Below, in pieces: positions 47,496-58,543 of a stretch of DNA of 64,000 nt. Each line of letters opens with the position of its first letter. Within the stretch, counting starts at the first letter, position 1. The translations under genes and the position numbers were made by a program. The DNA comes from Porphyra umbilicalis (Eukaryota > Rhodophyta > Bangiophyceae > Bangiales > Bangiaceae): assembly GCA_002049455.2 (NCBI GenBank), contig KV918766.1:610579-674578 (forward strand), given 5' to 3'. The notes beneath the pieces were generated by a model. That model searched no databases, had not been told where the DNA came from, and was given only the letters and a program-made list of their open reading frames with translations.

Positions 47496-49057
47496 TTACG
47501 GCAGGTGGACCAGGGACCAGACAAAGTCGCCGTTGCCATCCCCCGTCGGCCCGGCCCCGTCGCCCTCATCCCCGTCACCCGACGGCTCTGCCGTCTCCTC
47601 CCCGTCGCCCGACGGCTCTGCCGTCTCCTCCCCGTCGCCCGACGGCTCTGCCGTCTCCTCCCCGTCGCCCGACGGCTCTGCCGTCTCCCACCCGTCGCCC
47701 GACGGCTCTGCCGTCTCCCACCCGTCGCCCGACGGCTCCGCCGTCTCCCACCCGTCGCCCGACGGCTCCGCCGTCTCCCACCCGTCGCCCGACGGCTCCG
47801 CCGCCGCCCCCCCCTCGCACGGCACCCCCACCGCCTCCTCCCTGTCGCCCGACGGCGCCGCGGCGCCGTCGCCATCGTCCCCCACCGTCGGCGCCGCGTC
47901 GTCGCCACCGTCGGTCGGGGGCACGGGCGCCCCCCCCCCCCCCCCCCCCCGCACCCGCCGCCGGTTCAACACGTAAAACCCGCGCGGCGCATACGCAATC
48001 GCCACCGGCTCGTCAAGCGTGACCGCCCCCGTGTCCACGTCCATCACGCGGATCTTTGGGGTGGCGGACGAGCCGTCTGCCGACCCCCCCTCCACGAGGT
48101 TGGTGATGACGCCCGCGGCCGGCCGACACACGGTGAGGGTGCCAAACGGCGCGGCGACGCCGACCATGCCCGCCGCCCCCGTCAGCGCGCGAGGGGTGCC
48201 CGCCAGCCCCCGCGGCGTCCACGCGTCGCGGTCGGAAAAGGCAGCGCGCGAAGGGTCGGTGTAGTAGCTCTCCCCCGACGCTGCGTCGACAATCTCCACG
48301 ATCTCGGGGTCGCTCAGCCCAAAGCCCATGTACGAGATGCCGCGGCTCGGCGCCGGCGCCGCCATGGCCATAAAGGTGCGCTCCAAGCGCCCGTTGGGTC
48401 CGAGCTGTGGGAACCACCCCGACGCCCCGTGGGACACCGAGTAGACGGCGGGCACGCCCGCGTCGCTAAACACCGCCCGGTACTTGCCATAGCCGCTCAC
48501 GTCCGACACAAAGGAGGTGCCATTGCCGGGCGCAAACACGTAGGTGGCGAGCGTCTCCCCCGTGTTCGCGTCGAGGGCGTAGCCGACGCCCGAGCCATTG
48601 AGGGACCCGCCCGCCGCCCACAGCACGTCGACTTGCGCCGTAAAGTCAATGCCGTACAGCCGCCGGCCCGTGCCGACCGTGGCGGGGAGTTGGCGGAGGG
48701 AGCCGCCGCCGCCCGAGTAGCGGCCCGCCCACACCGACCCGTCGACGGAATCGGAAATGAAAAAGGTGTCGCCTTGTGCGTAGCTGCCGGCGTGGCCGCC
48801 GGGCGTAATGCCGGCGGGCAGCTCGATGCGGGGGGGCAGGGGGGTGCTGCTGCGCGTGAACAAGTTGAGGGGGAGAGTCAAGCCGTCGCCATTGTCTGCC
48901 GCCGCCTGGCGGCTGACCGCCGGGGGGGGGCGGCGCCGAGCCGGGGTCTGCCCGCAGCGGCGGGAGCGGCGGCAGCGGTGGGGAGGGTGACGGCGACGGC
49001 GGCGGCGGCGGCGGCCAGCAGCGCAGCCACGCGCGTGGTCGTGCGGGAAGAGGGCAT
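47496..49057 (-). CDS. Secreted SMP-30/gluconolactonase-like beta-propeller with C-terminal repeats; one frame break
   Basis: The start MPSSRTTTRVAALLAAAA at 49057 gives a clear signal peptide ending near [12 protein letters not shown] run (about 48922-48930) shifts the frame; after it the same strand continues AVSRQAAADNGDGLTLPLNLF and then the propeller. Propeller signatures include LPAGITPGGHAGSYAQGDTF, GRRLYGIDFT, DVLWAAGG, YALDANTGETLATY, FVSDV and KIRVMDVDTGAV, as in SMP-30/NHL-type sugar lactonase proteins. The C terminus has seven 10-residue repeats, EPSGDGWETA (four) then EPSGDGEETA (three), followed by a decayed unit. About 520 aa if the frame break is a run-length artefact. Probably extracellular or wall-associated; substrate unknown. 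Confidence 0.72.
47581..47790. repeat. 30-bp coding minisatellite
   Basis: Seven near-identical 30-bp units (GACGGCTCTGCCGTCTCC plus 12 bp) in frame with the SMP-30-like gene, encoding the EPSGDG(W/E)ETA repeats. Two sequence variants occupy adjacent blocks, suggesting recent unit duplication. Confidence 0.92.
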
Positions 49058-49583
49058 TGTCGTGGTGGATAGGTCAGGGGAGGGGCGGCCCAGAAGCTCC
49101 CAGAAAACACCAGGAGAGGTGGGCAAGGAGGGGGGAGAAGACAGCTCTGTTGGTGGGGGGACGGATTAGAGGAAGCAGAAGGCGACGCGGGGCGGCAGTG
49201 CTCCATCCACGACGGGTGGGGTCAGCCTCACGCGCAGCCCAAACCGGCCACCACCGCCCAGTTTGGTCCGGGCAATGGCAAGTATGCGTTTTGACAGCCC
49301 ACCGCTGCACGGTCGGGGCTCCTCACCCGGCGCACATGGTCGCGCGCACCGCGAGGCCCGCCAAACCGCATGCGGGAGAGCAAAAAGGCAGTGTCAATGG
49401 GAGAGGAAGCGAGAGGCGGAGGGAAGCCAGGCCGGTAGGGGGCGTCGGGACGCGCCGGCAACGAGGGGAGGGACCCACTGAGCCGATTTGGCAGTGGGAC
49501 GTGCGCCGCGCCACGGCGGCACTCGCCCCCCCCCCCTCCCCCCCGCGGGCGACACACGGTGCTCGTTCCCCGCGGGTGTCAGT
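49058..49583. other. 5' flank of SMP-30-like gene
   Basis: 525 bp between the signal-peptide ATG and the small transposon; presumably promoter of the minus-strand gene. C-rich run near 49526-49545. Nothing else recognised. Confidence 0.45.
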
Positions 49584-49735
49584 CGTCGCTGCAGGCGGCA
49601 GCCCAACAGGACGCCGAACAGAAGCGCTGTTGGGCAACAGCCGAACAGAAGGCCCTCTGTTGGGGCCGTTTGTTCGGGAACAGACGCCGAACAGAAGAAC
49701 GCCATTCTGTTCGGCGCCGCTGTTGGTCTGTTTCG
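49584..49735 (+). repeat. End array of the small element (right-end type)
   Basis: Words in order: GCCCAACAGGACGCCGAACAG, CTGTTGGGCAACAG, CCGAACAGAAGG, CTCTGTTGGGG, TTTGTTCGGGAACAG, GCCGAACAGAA, ATTCTGTTCGGC, CTGTT. The order matches the 46908-47056 array read inward. Confidence 0.82.
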
Positions 49736-50629
49736 TGTGTCGGTTACTCCACAGCCAGGAACTGGCTCGTGTAACGGCTCTCATTATGATGATTGGGGTT
49801 TTTTTAAAGCCTAAGCCTATTTCAGGCTTCAAAGAAAGTATGTGGCCCAGCCCGTCATGGACTGCTGTGCGAGGAAGTGCCACATCGTCGCTAGGTAATG
49901 TGAAATACGACTCAGCCAGCCCAGTCCTTATGTGTAGCTCGTTGGTGCCATTTGCCGATGGCTTCCCGGCTGGGCAACCGCTACCTTCGGCCAACTGCCG
50001 CGAACACCCCTCGTTCCACGAACTGCCCCGCTCAACCGCCTCCCCCCTGGCGTCAACGCCCTACCTCACCCTTTTCACTTGCTCTATCGGTGCATGGCAT
50101 CTGGGCGCGCTTCTCAATCGCCTGTGGTGCGTTTGATGGCGCTTTCCTTGCGTGCGGTTCCCCTGCCCCCGAGCCCCCCGCACCCCCCCCCCACGACTTG
50201 CTGCGGACTGTTTCTGCGGCACGACCTCGGCTCTGCAGCGCTAGTGGCTCTGTAGGTGATCATGATCTGCATGCGCTTTCTCTCACGTGGTCGTTGTGGG
50301 AACAGACGCACTATCCTTCTCTGTCTTTGGCGTGTGCTTCACTGTTTCTACTGGGTCATTCTTCTTCTCGTGGGGCTTCTCTGTCTCTGTTCGCACCAGG
50401 CTGGATTGGTGGTGCGTTGAGGCTCGTGTTTGTAGAAGCTTGTGAAGGAGTAGCTCCGTGTCTTGTGGGTAAGACGCAATAGCCTGGCCCTGACCGTCAG
50501 ATCAGGAATTGCGCAGTTCGCATGTATTGGTAAAAAATGCTACGGTCTGCCCACGTTGGACTGCAACTTGCATTCGCAAGCCTTTTCTCCCAATGACCCT
50601 AATCCAGAGCACCCGATCCCGTCCTCGAG

Positions 50630-50779
50630 CACATGTGCTGCACTGTTCTGCCGAAAATCCTGAGATCCAGCACCTTGGCACCGAACAGGACTGAAACAAC
50701 ATCGCATCTGTTGGGCGTCTGTTCGGCAACAGACGCCGAACAGAATGGCGTTCTGTTGGGGCTGCCGCCTGCAGCGACG
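50630..50779 (-). repeat. End array of the small element (left-end type)
   Basis: Read inward: CCCCAACAGAACGCC, ATTCTGTTCGGC, CTGTTGCCGAACAG, CGCCCAACAG, CTGTTCGGTGCCAAG, CTGGATCTC, CAGAACAGTGCAGCAC. It is colinear with 36586-36735. Confidence 0.82.
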
Positions 50780-50781
50780 GT

Positions 50782-53519
50782 GGGGGAAGGGATTCCAGCA
50801 GTGCGCGTCGACGCGTCGCGGGCGGCCGCTGTGGCTGCCGACCGTTCCGCCGCCTGTGTGTGCCACGCAAGCGCAACCGGATCCAAATGCCTCACGTGTG
50901 TACGTGACATTGACATCCGCCTTTGGCACTGTGGCACCAGAGTGGGGTTGGCTCGACATTTGCTGGAAAAGCCCATAGGCGTGTTTTCCATGTGCCTCAG
51001 ACGTGTCCCGCCCACACGACGAACTTTGACAAGGTCTGTGTCAAACAAGACGTTCATTCGGCCCTTGTGTCGAACGAATGTACAGGGGGTGCGTCGAATG
51101 ATGTGTCATTTGGATTTTCAAAAATACGAACAGCATGATTGTGACGCGCCCATACCTCAAGCGGCACATGGAAAAAACAAACAGCACCTCTTCTATTTGT
51201 TTCTCCCATGATAGTGACATAACGATGCACACCCCGCTCTGATGATTTTCTTATTTTTTTCCGATGCATTATCCCTTGAAATCCCTCCGAACGCTTTCAA
51301 TCGTGATCACTGAAATCGCCTCTGTCAGGGCCCAGCGCTGCCCTGATCGGCAGCCGCCGCGACCGACTTCACGCCATCTTTCCGTTCCTGGGCAGCCAGC
51401 CGGGCGGCGTGCGCAGCAGTGGGTGAAGATGGCGGGGGACCGTTTAAGTGGAAGAAGAAGAAGCTGCTGGCAGCCGGGAGACTGCGAGCTGTGTAGAGGA
51501 TGCTGCAGTGGGGGTATGGCAAGCAGCCCTGTGGCTACAGGATATCTTCGCGAGGCTCTGGGAGGGGGGCAGCATCGCCAGTCTTGCTTCTGTCCTGTGA
51601 GGCTCATTCTGTGGGCGCGCAGGATATCGGACGAGCCTATCATAACTTGCCGGATATGAAGAGGAGACCTTTCTTTTCGGGGAGAGGGACGGCGGCGTCG
51701 CACCACAGGCGACCGGATGCAGCTGATACAGCTCCTCAGGCTACAGAAAGCACATGATCAGAACCGCCAGCTCATGCGCTTCGTGATGATGCCTTTGCTG
51801 TCATGCGCACGCGCCGCGATCGTTATGTTTCAGACAGTACAGAGCTGGATAGGGCCGAGTTGTTGTTTTTCTTGCAGGTGCCTGGAAAATCTCTCTGGAG
51901 GCCTTGGTAGTCAAATTGATGCCTCTGAGGGGGTGCACAAAATTCCACGTTGTGACTATCTTTAGGGACCCCCCCGGTACCATGCCAACACACGCACTCT
52001 GGTGCATGGCACCAGAACGCACTGTGAGGGACGTCTCATCATGTGCCCATCATGTGTAATCGCAAAAGGGCTCCCTCGTCCCAAGAGAAAAAAAAAGCTT
52101 GATTGAGGGGCGATGCCGAAGAGCCGGAAGAGAGAGCACCGCTCGGCGCGCTCCTCATGGCTCCACGGTGGGGCTGGCGACAGCCGGCCGTGCGTCGATC
52201 GCCTCCGGCGCCTCACTGCACGCACAGGCTCTACCGGGAGTCGTGACCACCGTCGTCGGCGGTGGAATATTGGGGGCGTGTTGAGTCGGCTCGTACCACC
52301 GTCGGGGTGGCCGAGAGAACGACGTCGCCTCCAAAGACGGCGCGTGCGTTGAACCGGGGAGCCGGGCGCGTCAGCTGTCGCAGAACGGCTGCCGGCAGTG
52401 CTGTTTTCCGCTGTCCCTTCTTTTTTGTGTGTCTTCTCTCCGTGTCCCCCAAACCAGGCGCTGACTGTCACTGGACGGCGGCGAACCCGTCGAGCCAAAC
52501 CAGCCGTTGGCCGACGCGTGTGGGCCAGCGGCTCCTGGTCCCGTGCGCGCTGCGCCGCACATTGTGCCAAACGAGGCGGGGCACACCTCTCATTTTTTGA
52601 CCCAGCCCACAAGAGCGCCTCCGATTGGCCTCAGCACAGCTGTGCGGTATAAAAAGGCAGGCGACATTGTCAGGGGTGTACAGTCGGGCTAAAATGAGAA
52701 GAGGAGCGGAGAGTAGGTGCGTAGAAACGGTTGCCTTTTTCCATGTGGTTCATGCAATTGAAATTCTTACTGATCGTCGCGTTGAGACCGGTTTGATATG
52801 GGCACAGGCCTGAGTGTCTCAGAGTCATGAAAACCCAGTAGGTTGCAGCCACTCGCCAATGTCAATCATGTTACCATCTCTGAGCCCACCTGTTCTGCAA
52901 ACCCATAGGTGACCATCATGGACCGGCACCGGCGCAGGTCTCTGCCGTTTTCCTGACCACCTGGGCGCGCGCACAGGCGATACACACGCCGAATGGAACG
53001 CCAAACAACCGAGCACACCCATCATTTCTCGTCTTTAAAGTACAAGTCGATCTTCTCTTTTTGTCGCTCGGAAACTGACACCAGATCGACCTCTGTGGTT
53101 GCGTCCGTTTAAGTGATATCAGCACCTTTCAGTCATTCGATTGTATATTTCTCGTCTGGAACGACAGCGCCGGATTCCGGGACGGCCGCTGACGACCCAG
53201 AAGCGGCCCGCCACCGCACCTGATCCACGTGCTGAGCTGGCGACTTGGGACCCGCGCCGTGCATGCCGCACCACCGTGCCGAGGCCCCCTCGCGCGGGAC
53301 TCCCGCGCAGGCCACAGCGCCGACGAAAACAGTGGTTGCTCCCCGCCCCTCCCTTGGCAGAAAGCTTTGGGGTGTGCCCCCGGGTGGTGCATGCAGGCAG
53401 GGCCCGCACCAGCCGCGTCGGCGCACACTTGAGTGGCCCGCCGGGCGGCGTTCGTTACGGCGCGCGCGGCGCCGTGGCGCCGCGCGGTCCCCCCCCCCAC
53501 CCCCCGCGCTGCCGCCGCC
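50782..53519. other. Gene-poor stretch
   Basis: 2.7 kb. Includes a minus-strand frame of ~216 codons (51962-52612) with no recognisable domain, an isolated TATA-like word (GGTATAAAAAGG, about 52646) with no assignable gene, and the GC-rich 5' flank of the next gene. No repeat recognised. Confidence 0.45.
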
Positions 53520-54354
53520 ATGGAAAATCCGTCCCTAGCCTCCAGCGCCGACGGCGTCATCCTCGCCGGCGGCGCCCCCGCGCTGCCCCTCCCCGCGCCC
53601 TCCCCCCCAGCTGCCGCCGCCGTCGCTGCGCCATGGCGGCCACTCGGCGCCGCCGGCGTCGTGGTCGTGCACCCAGACCACACCCTGTCGCACGCGTCTG
53701 GGCGGCGGGTGCGGGTGGCGGTCCCCCCACTGGCAGCGTCGCCACTGCCCGTGGTGGCGTCCCCCCCCCCCCGGCGGCGGCGCCCCCCCCCCCCCCCCCC
53801 CCGTGGCGGCGACGGGTGCCCTCCCCGTGTGCCCCCTCTGCCTCGACGTGGTGCCCGCCGCTGCCCTCGTGCCCGCCGCCTCGTGTGGCCACTGCTTTTG
53901 CCGCCTCTGCCTGCGGCGGTGTTGGACGTCGGCGATTGCCGACGGGATTGCCTACCCGCGCTGCCCCTACCCCGCGTGCGGCGCGTGGCCGCCCGACGCC
54001 GTGCTCGCCGCCACCCTCGACGCGCCAACGGCGGCGCGGGTGGTGGCGCTGCGCGGGGTGGCGGCGCCCACCCGGGACGTGGAGTCGGGGGGGTACCGCC
54101 GCCCGCACCTCAAGGAGCGCCGCTCCCGGTGGGTGTACGCCGCCCTGTTGGCGGCGGCGGGCGTGTTTTTGGGCGCCGTGGGGGTGGCGTTTGGGGTGCG
54201 CGCGCCAACGTCGCCGGCGGTCGGGTTGGCGGCGTTTTTTGGGCTGGCGGGGGGGGCGTTGTGCTTGGCCGCCTGCATCGCCGTGCCGCGGTCGCACCGC
54301 AGCGTGGCCGTTGCTAGCCGAGGCACTGGGGTAATCGCGCCGAGTTGGCCGTGA
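53520..54354 (+). CDS. RING-HC membrane protein (RBR RING1-like), frame broken at C runs
   Basis: The start MENPSLASSADG at 53520 opens an Ala/Pro-rich N terminus that includes a short hydrophobic VVVVHPDHTLSHASGRRVRV segment. A pair of C runs at 53760-53803 shifts frame; the continuation is VAATGALPVCPLCLDV. The zinc finger reads CPLC..11 residues..CGHCFCRLCLRRCW..GIAYPRCPYPAC, close to RING1 of RBR ligases, but no IBR or RING2 follows. Two C-terminal transmembrane segments follow (WVYAALLAAAGVFLGAVGVAFG and VGLAAFFGLAGGALCLAACIA), ending at 54354. About 278 aa if the break is a run-length artefact. Probably a membrane E3 ligase; substrate unknown. Confidence 0.7.
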
Positions 54355-55677
54355 ACGGTTGGCAGGGGGGGGTGGTGGGGTGGGCAAAGGTGGAGAACCT
54401 TTGCGCCACCCCACATGTTGTATAACAAGCACGCTCGCAGGCTGCTTCGCAGGCGGATGTCGGCGCTAAGCATCTCCCCACCATTGCGGGTAGGGTGCCA
54501 CCGACCGACGTGTCGCGACGACGTTGAACACGCTTGGGCTTGTCGGGCATACTCCCTGGCATTGTCCGTGGCGCTGACAAGCGGGACGTGCGGTGGGGGC
54601 GTGGGTAACCTCACCAAGCGGCAGACGCGGTGGCGACAGCCTTGTGCCGGTCCGTCTTCGCCGACCTAAGGTGTGAATAGTAGGCGTCTTTTGGCATTGG
54701 TTTCTTGACGTGGACCCGAAGGCCGGCAGCTCCGCCTCTCGCCGCGCGGCGCTGACCTCAGTCAACGGCGGCGAACGCACGTCGTCTGCCGCTTTGGCGT
54801 CGGCGCGGCTGTTTGCGTCTGTGGGGCCCGCCGGGCGGCCCGTAGTGGCCGTCACTGACGCGCATGGACAGCCGTGCGTTACGTTGCTGGACGTGTCTGT
54901 GGGCCCGCAAGTGACGGCGGCAGCGGGTGCTGTGGGTCTTCATTTGGTAATCTTCATGTGCCGGTCCCCATTGTCCCGCTGATCCTTTAGCGTTGGGTAT
55001 ACGTGCCGGTGGGGCACCGTATACAACCGCATGTGATGCCGTGCCGCGGGCACCGGCGGCCGTCTGCAATCAGTTTGAGTGGTCTGTCAAGAGACCATGG
55101 CGAACGACCATGACCGTGGACGCAAGAGACACGAGACGAATAGGACAGGTGTAACGAGAGCACACGCCCGTGCCCGCCCTACTCTGGGTCGAGGACGTGC
55201 TTTCATACCTTTTCCCAGGTCAGCAGGGCCTTTGCGTGGCAGCTGCCGCGCGTCGGTATGTGTCCCCTTTGCCCGGGGGCACATCCCCAGGGGAAGGTTG
55301 ACCTCTGGGGGTGACCCGCAAAACAAGAAGCCAGGGCACACGCCGAAGACGCTGCGCATACACCGCACACCGTACGCTCCGGTTTAAGCATGCAGCAGCA
55401 CAGAGCCCTACCCTGTCGCCCACTGAGGGCCGGCCTGGTGGCCGCGTGGGCAGCCGGTGTGGGCGTCGCCCATGGCCGTCCATCTCCATGTTCATCTGAG
55501 CGGCCATCCCGGACGGTGGGGGTCGGCACGCGAAACGCTCAGACTTTTGGACCGCTGGTCGCCGCTGCCTGGGCGAACCCCCACCGCCGCCGTGGGAGCG
55601 TCGGTGGCTCGCCAACGCGGACGTGATCCGCCTGCTTGCGAAGCACGCGAGCCCTGTATACTTAATCTGGTCATCAC

Positions 55678-56233
55678 TCGTATTGCAGTCTTCCCGATTC
55701 TGGCCGATCCGGACTAGGGTTGCTCAGAACGCCCGGGGCGTCGTTAAGGGCGTCGTTAAGGGCGTCACTAGGGCGTCATTTGGGCGTCGTGCGCCCCTAA
55801 CGCCCCAACTCAAAAGGGCGTCAACAAGGCGTCGCGAAGAGGAAGTTTTCAGGGGGGTCCACATGATTCAGCAGGTGGCGGCTGTGCACCTTGGTTGGGG
55901 ACAGGCACCCAGTCTGGACACAAAAACGGGATATGAGAGCGCGATATGGGTGCTACTTGAACGAAATGGCGAATATTGGGGGTGCTACTTGGGGCGTCGT
56001 GGGGGCGTTTTGGCTGCCTAATGGGGCGTCAGTAAGGCGTCATATCCGTCGCGCGCCCCTGACGCCCCCGAAATAGGGGCGTCGTGTGCAACCCTAAATC
56101 CGGACAAGAACAACCTACAGTCCGGACAACTTCTGATTGGTTGAGAGGTCGGCCGGATGGATGGCTGCCGTGCATCTGTTCTGCACAGTTGTTCTTGTCG
56201 GGATCGGCCAAAATCGGGGAGACTGCAATACGA
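55678..56233. mobile_element. Outer fold-back (MITE-like) element, split by an insertion
   Basis: The right arm 56188-56233, reverse-complemented, matches the left arm 55678-55714 continued at 56106-56114 at 43 of 46 positions (both begin TCGTATTGCAGTCT and end AAGAACAAC). The left arm is interrupted exactly by the inner element plus one target-site copy. The unsplit element would be about 165 bp. No convincing target duplication for the outer element was seen. Confidence 0.8.
55715..56096. mobile_element. Inner MITE-like element with TAGGG termini
   Basis: Termini TAGGGTTGCTCAGAACGCCC and TAGGGTTGCACACGACGCCC (right, reverse complement) match at 17 of 20. The flanks are GATCCGGAC and AATCCGGAC (8 of 9), fitting a hAT (8 bp) or MULE (9 bp) insertion. 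The interior is full of GGGCGTC words, clustered at both ends. It has no coding capacity. Confidence 0.8.
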
Positions 56234-57344
56234 TTTGGTGCAGTGCTTGATCCGTCAAATCTCGTCGGGGCCACTTGACGCTGGCAGACCCGAGCAGCCG
56301 TGTCGCCGGCGCGCTCCGCTGCTCGCCCCGCCGTCTGCCAGCCGGCGGGCCAGTCATGGCCCGCCGCCCACCGTCAGGGTGGTGTGGCGGCCGTTTTTGA
56401 GATGACCTGGGGCCTCTTTCGCTGGCAGCCGCTGTCCACGTGGGCGGCGGCCGCGCCGCCGTCGCTGCCGCCTCCTCATGCGCGAGCCTGCGCCTGTAGT
56501 GAGCCGCGGCGGCCGCCGCGCCTTTTTGGTGGATGTGGCGGACGGGGAACTGCGCCAGGGGCGCTACGTGATGGGAGCTCTGTATGCTTGAGGATTTGGG
56601 TCCCCTCCCAAGCGCGGTGCCGACGTGACAACCTCCAGACGGGGCGGCGGGGTTCCGGGCAGCACGGCTCTTGACACTCAAACCAGCAGTCGAGCGAGGC
56701 GGCATAAAACACCCGAGCTACTGAGACATCAAACAGCATGGCCACCTGCTTATTATACAGGTCGACTGTCCCTTGACGAGCGGCGGGGTGCGTTGCCCAA
56801 GTTTCCGGCCCGGCGCCGCCAAGGCGTCGGCAAAGGCGACGCAATATGGGGCCAGTAACCACACTTGGGGGGTGTGGGCGAGCCATAAGGCGATTGCAGA
56901 GCTCTCACACTACAGCGAGAAATCATTGTTGACAGCGGCACTTATCGCCGCTCTGCCGAAGCGCGGTCCAGATGCTTTCCCACACCGGCATGTACGGCGC
57001 GACAATGGCGTACGTGCTCGACTCTTCTTGGCGCTCGCCGGCCGCAACAAGCCCCCCGCGCGGAGCCGCTGAAGGTGCCTGCGCGGAGCCATTGAGGGTG
57101 CCTGCGCGTTTGCTGCGCGCGCTTGGGTCACGCCAGCCACGTAAAGAGGCGGCGGCCGAAGGCGCAGACCGGCCGACTTCCGCCCTTCAATTCCATCCCT
57201 CACCGCGGCGACCAGTAGTCGTCTACTGAGCTCCCACTCCCCTCTCAACAAACCGCTGTCTCCGTGCGCTCAAACTGTCGAGCCGCTCCCCTTCCGCCAC
57301 CCTTCCGTCACGCCACCGCCCCCCCCCCCCTCACGCCCGCCACT

Positions 57345-57929
57345 ATGTCGCTGACCAAGGTCGCCGCACTCGCAGCACTCGCCCTCGCCGCCACCCTCAC
57401 CTTCTTCGCCGTTACAGCCACCGACGCGGCGGCGGGCGCGGCCGCGACCACCGCCGGCGAGGCGTCCGCGGCGGCCACACCGAAGACGGGGCCCACGTTT
57501 GGCGGTTACTGCAAGTGGTTCAAAAAGTGTCACAAGTTTTACGAGCGCTCCTACTTTCCGTGTCACCACTGGTGGGCAGACGGCGTGGCGGTGGCGGACC
57601 GTCACGCCACAGACGCCACCGACGACAACGGCTCGCTTCCCGGGGCGTCCCGTGGCGGCGGCTTCGGTGGTGGCAATGATGGGAAGTACACGTACAAAAA
57701 GCCGGAGCTTGACGAAAACCCCGGATTTGAGGAGTACGGCAAGCACCACCGCCACGAGAAGTGGTGGGGGGGGCACCACGGCCGTGAGGGGGAGTAAGCT
57801 GGCGTCAGGCACTCTTGCGAGGAGCGCAACGGCTTCTTCGTGCGCTGCCTGCGCTGGCACCACGGCAACAAGAAGCTGTACTTCCGCCGCGTGCACAAAT
57901 GCTTCTTGACAAAGAAATGCTTCTTTTGA
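57345..57929 (+). CDS. Small secreted Cys-rich protein; 3' structure unresolved
   Basis: MSLTKVAALAALALAATLTFF opens a clear signal peptide (start at 57345, first ATG after a C run). The mature part has CKWFKKCHKFYERSYFPC, then a Gly/Asp/His-rich linker, and reaches TAA at 57795-57797. The same frame continues past the stop as HSCEERNGFFVRCLRW...KKCFF to TGA at 57929, with four more cysteines. The stop lies inside GTAAGCTGGCGTCAG (57794-57808), which looks like a splice donor plus acceptor 15 bp apart. A 237-bp intron (57572-57808, donor GTGGGC) would equally keep frame. So the gene may end at 57797 or 57929. Function unknown. Confidence 0.65.
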
Positions 57930-58543
57930 GTGTAAGTGCAGGTAAGGTGCCTCGAGGACGTGGCGGTGGCGAGGCTGGTTGGTGAGGACAACGTCGGGTG
58001 CAGTGACCGTGGGCGCCTGCGGAGCACTTCTGTGAGCGCGAAGTCCCACGCGCGCGCAGTTAGGGTGCGCGAGCTTGCCGTCTATCACACCGTGGTGAAT
58101 TGCAGTGGAGAGATCCAACGCTCCTCCTTTATCCGTGCGCCGGAACTAGCCCCCAGGGCCCGACCTCTCATACCCTCTTGGTCGTGCCCGCTCTTCCAGG
58201 CACCCGCTCTCAGAGCTCCCCTCTACAGCACCGCCCGGCCGCTGTCCTCTTCTTCCCAGGGGTCTCGTTCAGGCTGGGATCCCCCATGCCCGGCACTCTC
58301 CACGCTTTGGCGCCGTCGCTGTTTGAGTTGCTCGGCCTCGCCACCCACCCGCCATGCTTCTAGGCCACCGGCGGCTCCCATCGCGGGTGACGCCCACCGT
58401 CCCGGTGGAGGCTCCCCCGTCAGCTCCCGCCGGCCGCGCGGCACCGTACCGGGTGCGTCACCTCGCGTTGAGTGGGCGCACCCCCCCAGTGGCGACACCT
58501 ACCCGCGGGGACTTGGCGGGTGCCGCCGGCACGGGGGGTGCCC
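57930..58543. other. Probable LTR remnant and 3' flank
   Basis: 600 bp between the secreted-protein gene and the copia RNase H end. By position most of it may be the copia 3' LTR (minus orientation). No coding sequence recognised. Confidence 0.35.

Larger units (their letters stand above)
49584..50779. mobile_element. 1.2-kb non-autonomous derivative of the 36.6-47.1 kb transposon
   Basis: Both ends read CGTCGCTGCAGGCGGCAGCC in inverted orientation (20/20 identical), with GT on both outer flanks (49582-49583, 50780-50781). The left array (49584-49735) matches the right array of the large element and the right array (50630-50779) matches its left one, so this copy lies in reverse orientation. 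The interior (49736-50629) has no recognisable transposase and is probably non-coding. It would need a transposase supplied in trans. Confidence 0.82.
54355..57344. other. Gene-poor stretch with small elements
   Basis: 3.0 kb. It contains the nested inverted-repeat elements at 55678-56233. 54660-55000 has a plus frame with protein-like composition (SSAALASARLFASVG...TLLDVSVGPQV) but no ATG start and no domain. 56280-57340 leads into the next gene and shows nothing recognisable. Confidence 0.45.

Noticed and set aside
47581..47790. Evenly spaced 30-bp repeats resembling a CRISPR array
   Set aside because: There are no spacers; the units are contiguous and encode a protein repeat in frame with a eukaryotic gene.
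51962..52612. 216-codon minus-strand frame
   Set aside because: No family resemblance, Arg-rich composition typical of non-coding GC-rich DNA, and no supporting splice or start context.
52640..52665. TATA-like GGTATAAAAAGG as a promoter
   Set aside because: No recognisable gene starts within a reasonable distance on the plus strand; the next coding start is about 870 bp away.
53129..54028. 299-codon minus-strand frame opposite the RING-HC gene
   Set aside because: Arg/Gly/Ala-rich shadow of the plus-strand gene, with no domain.
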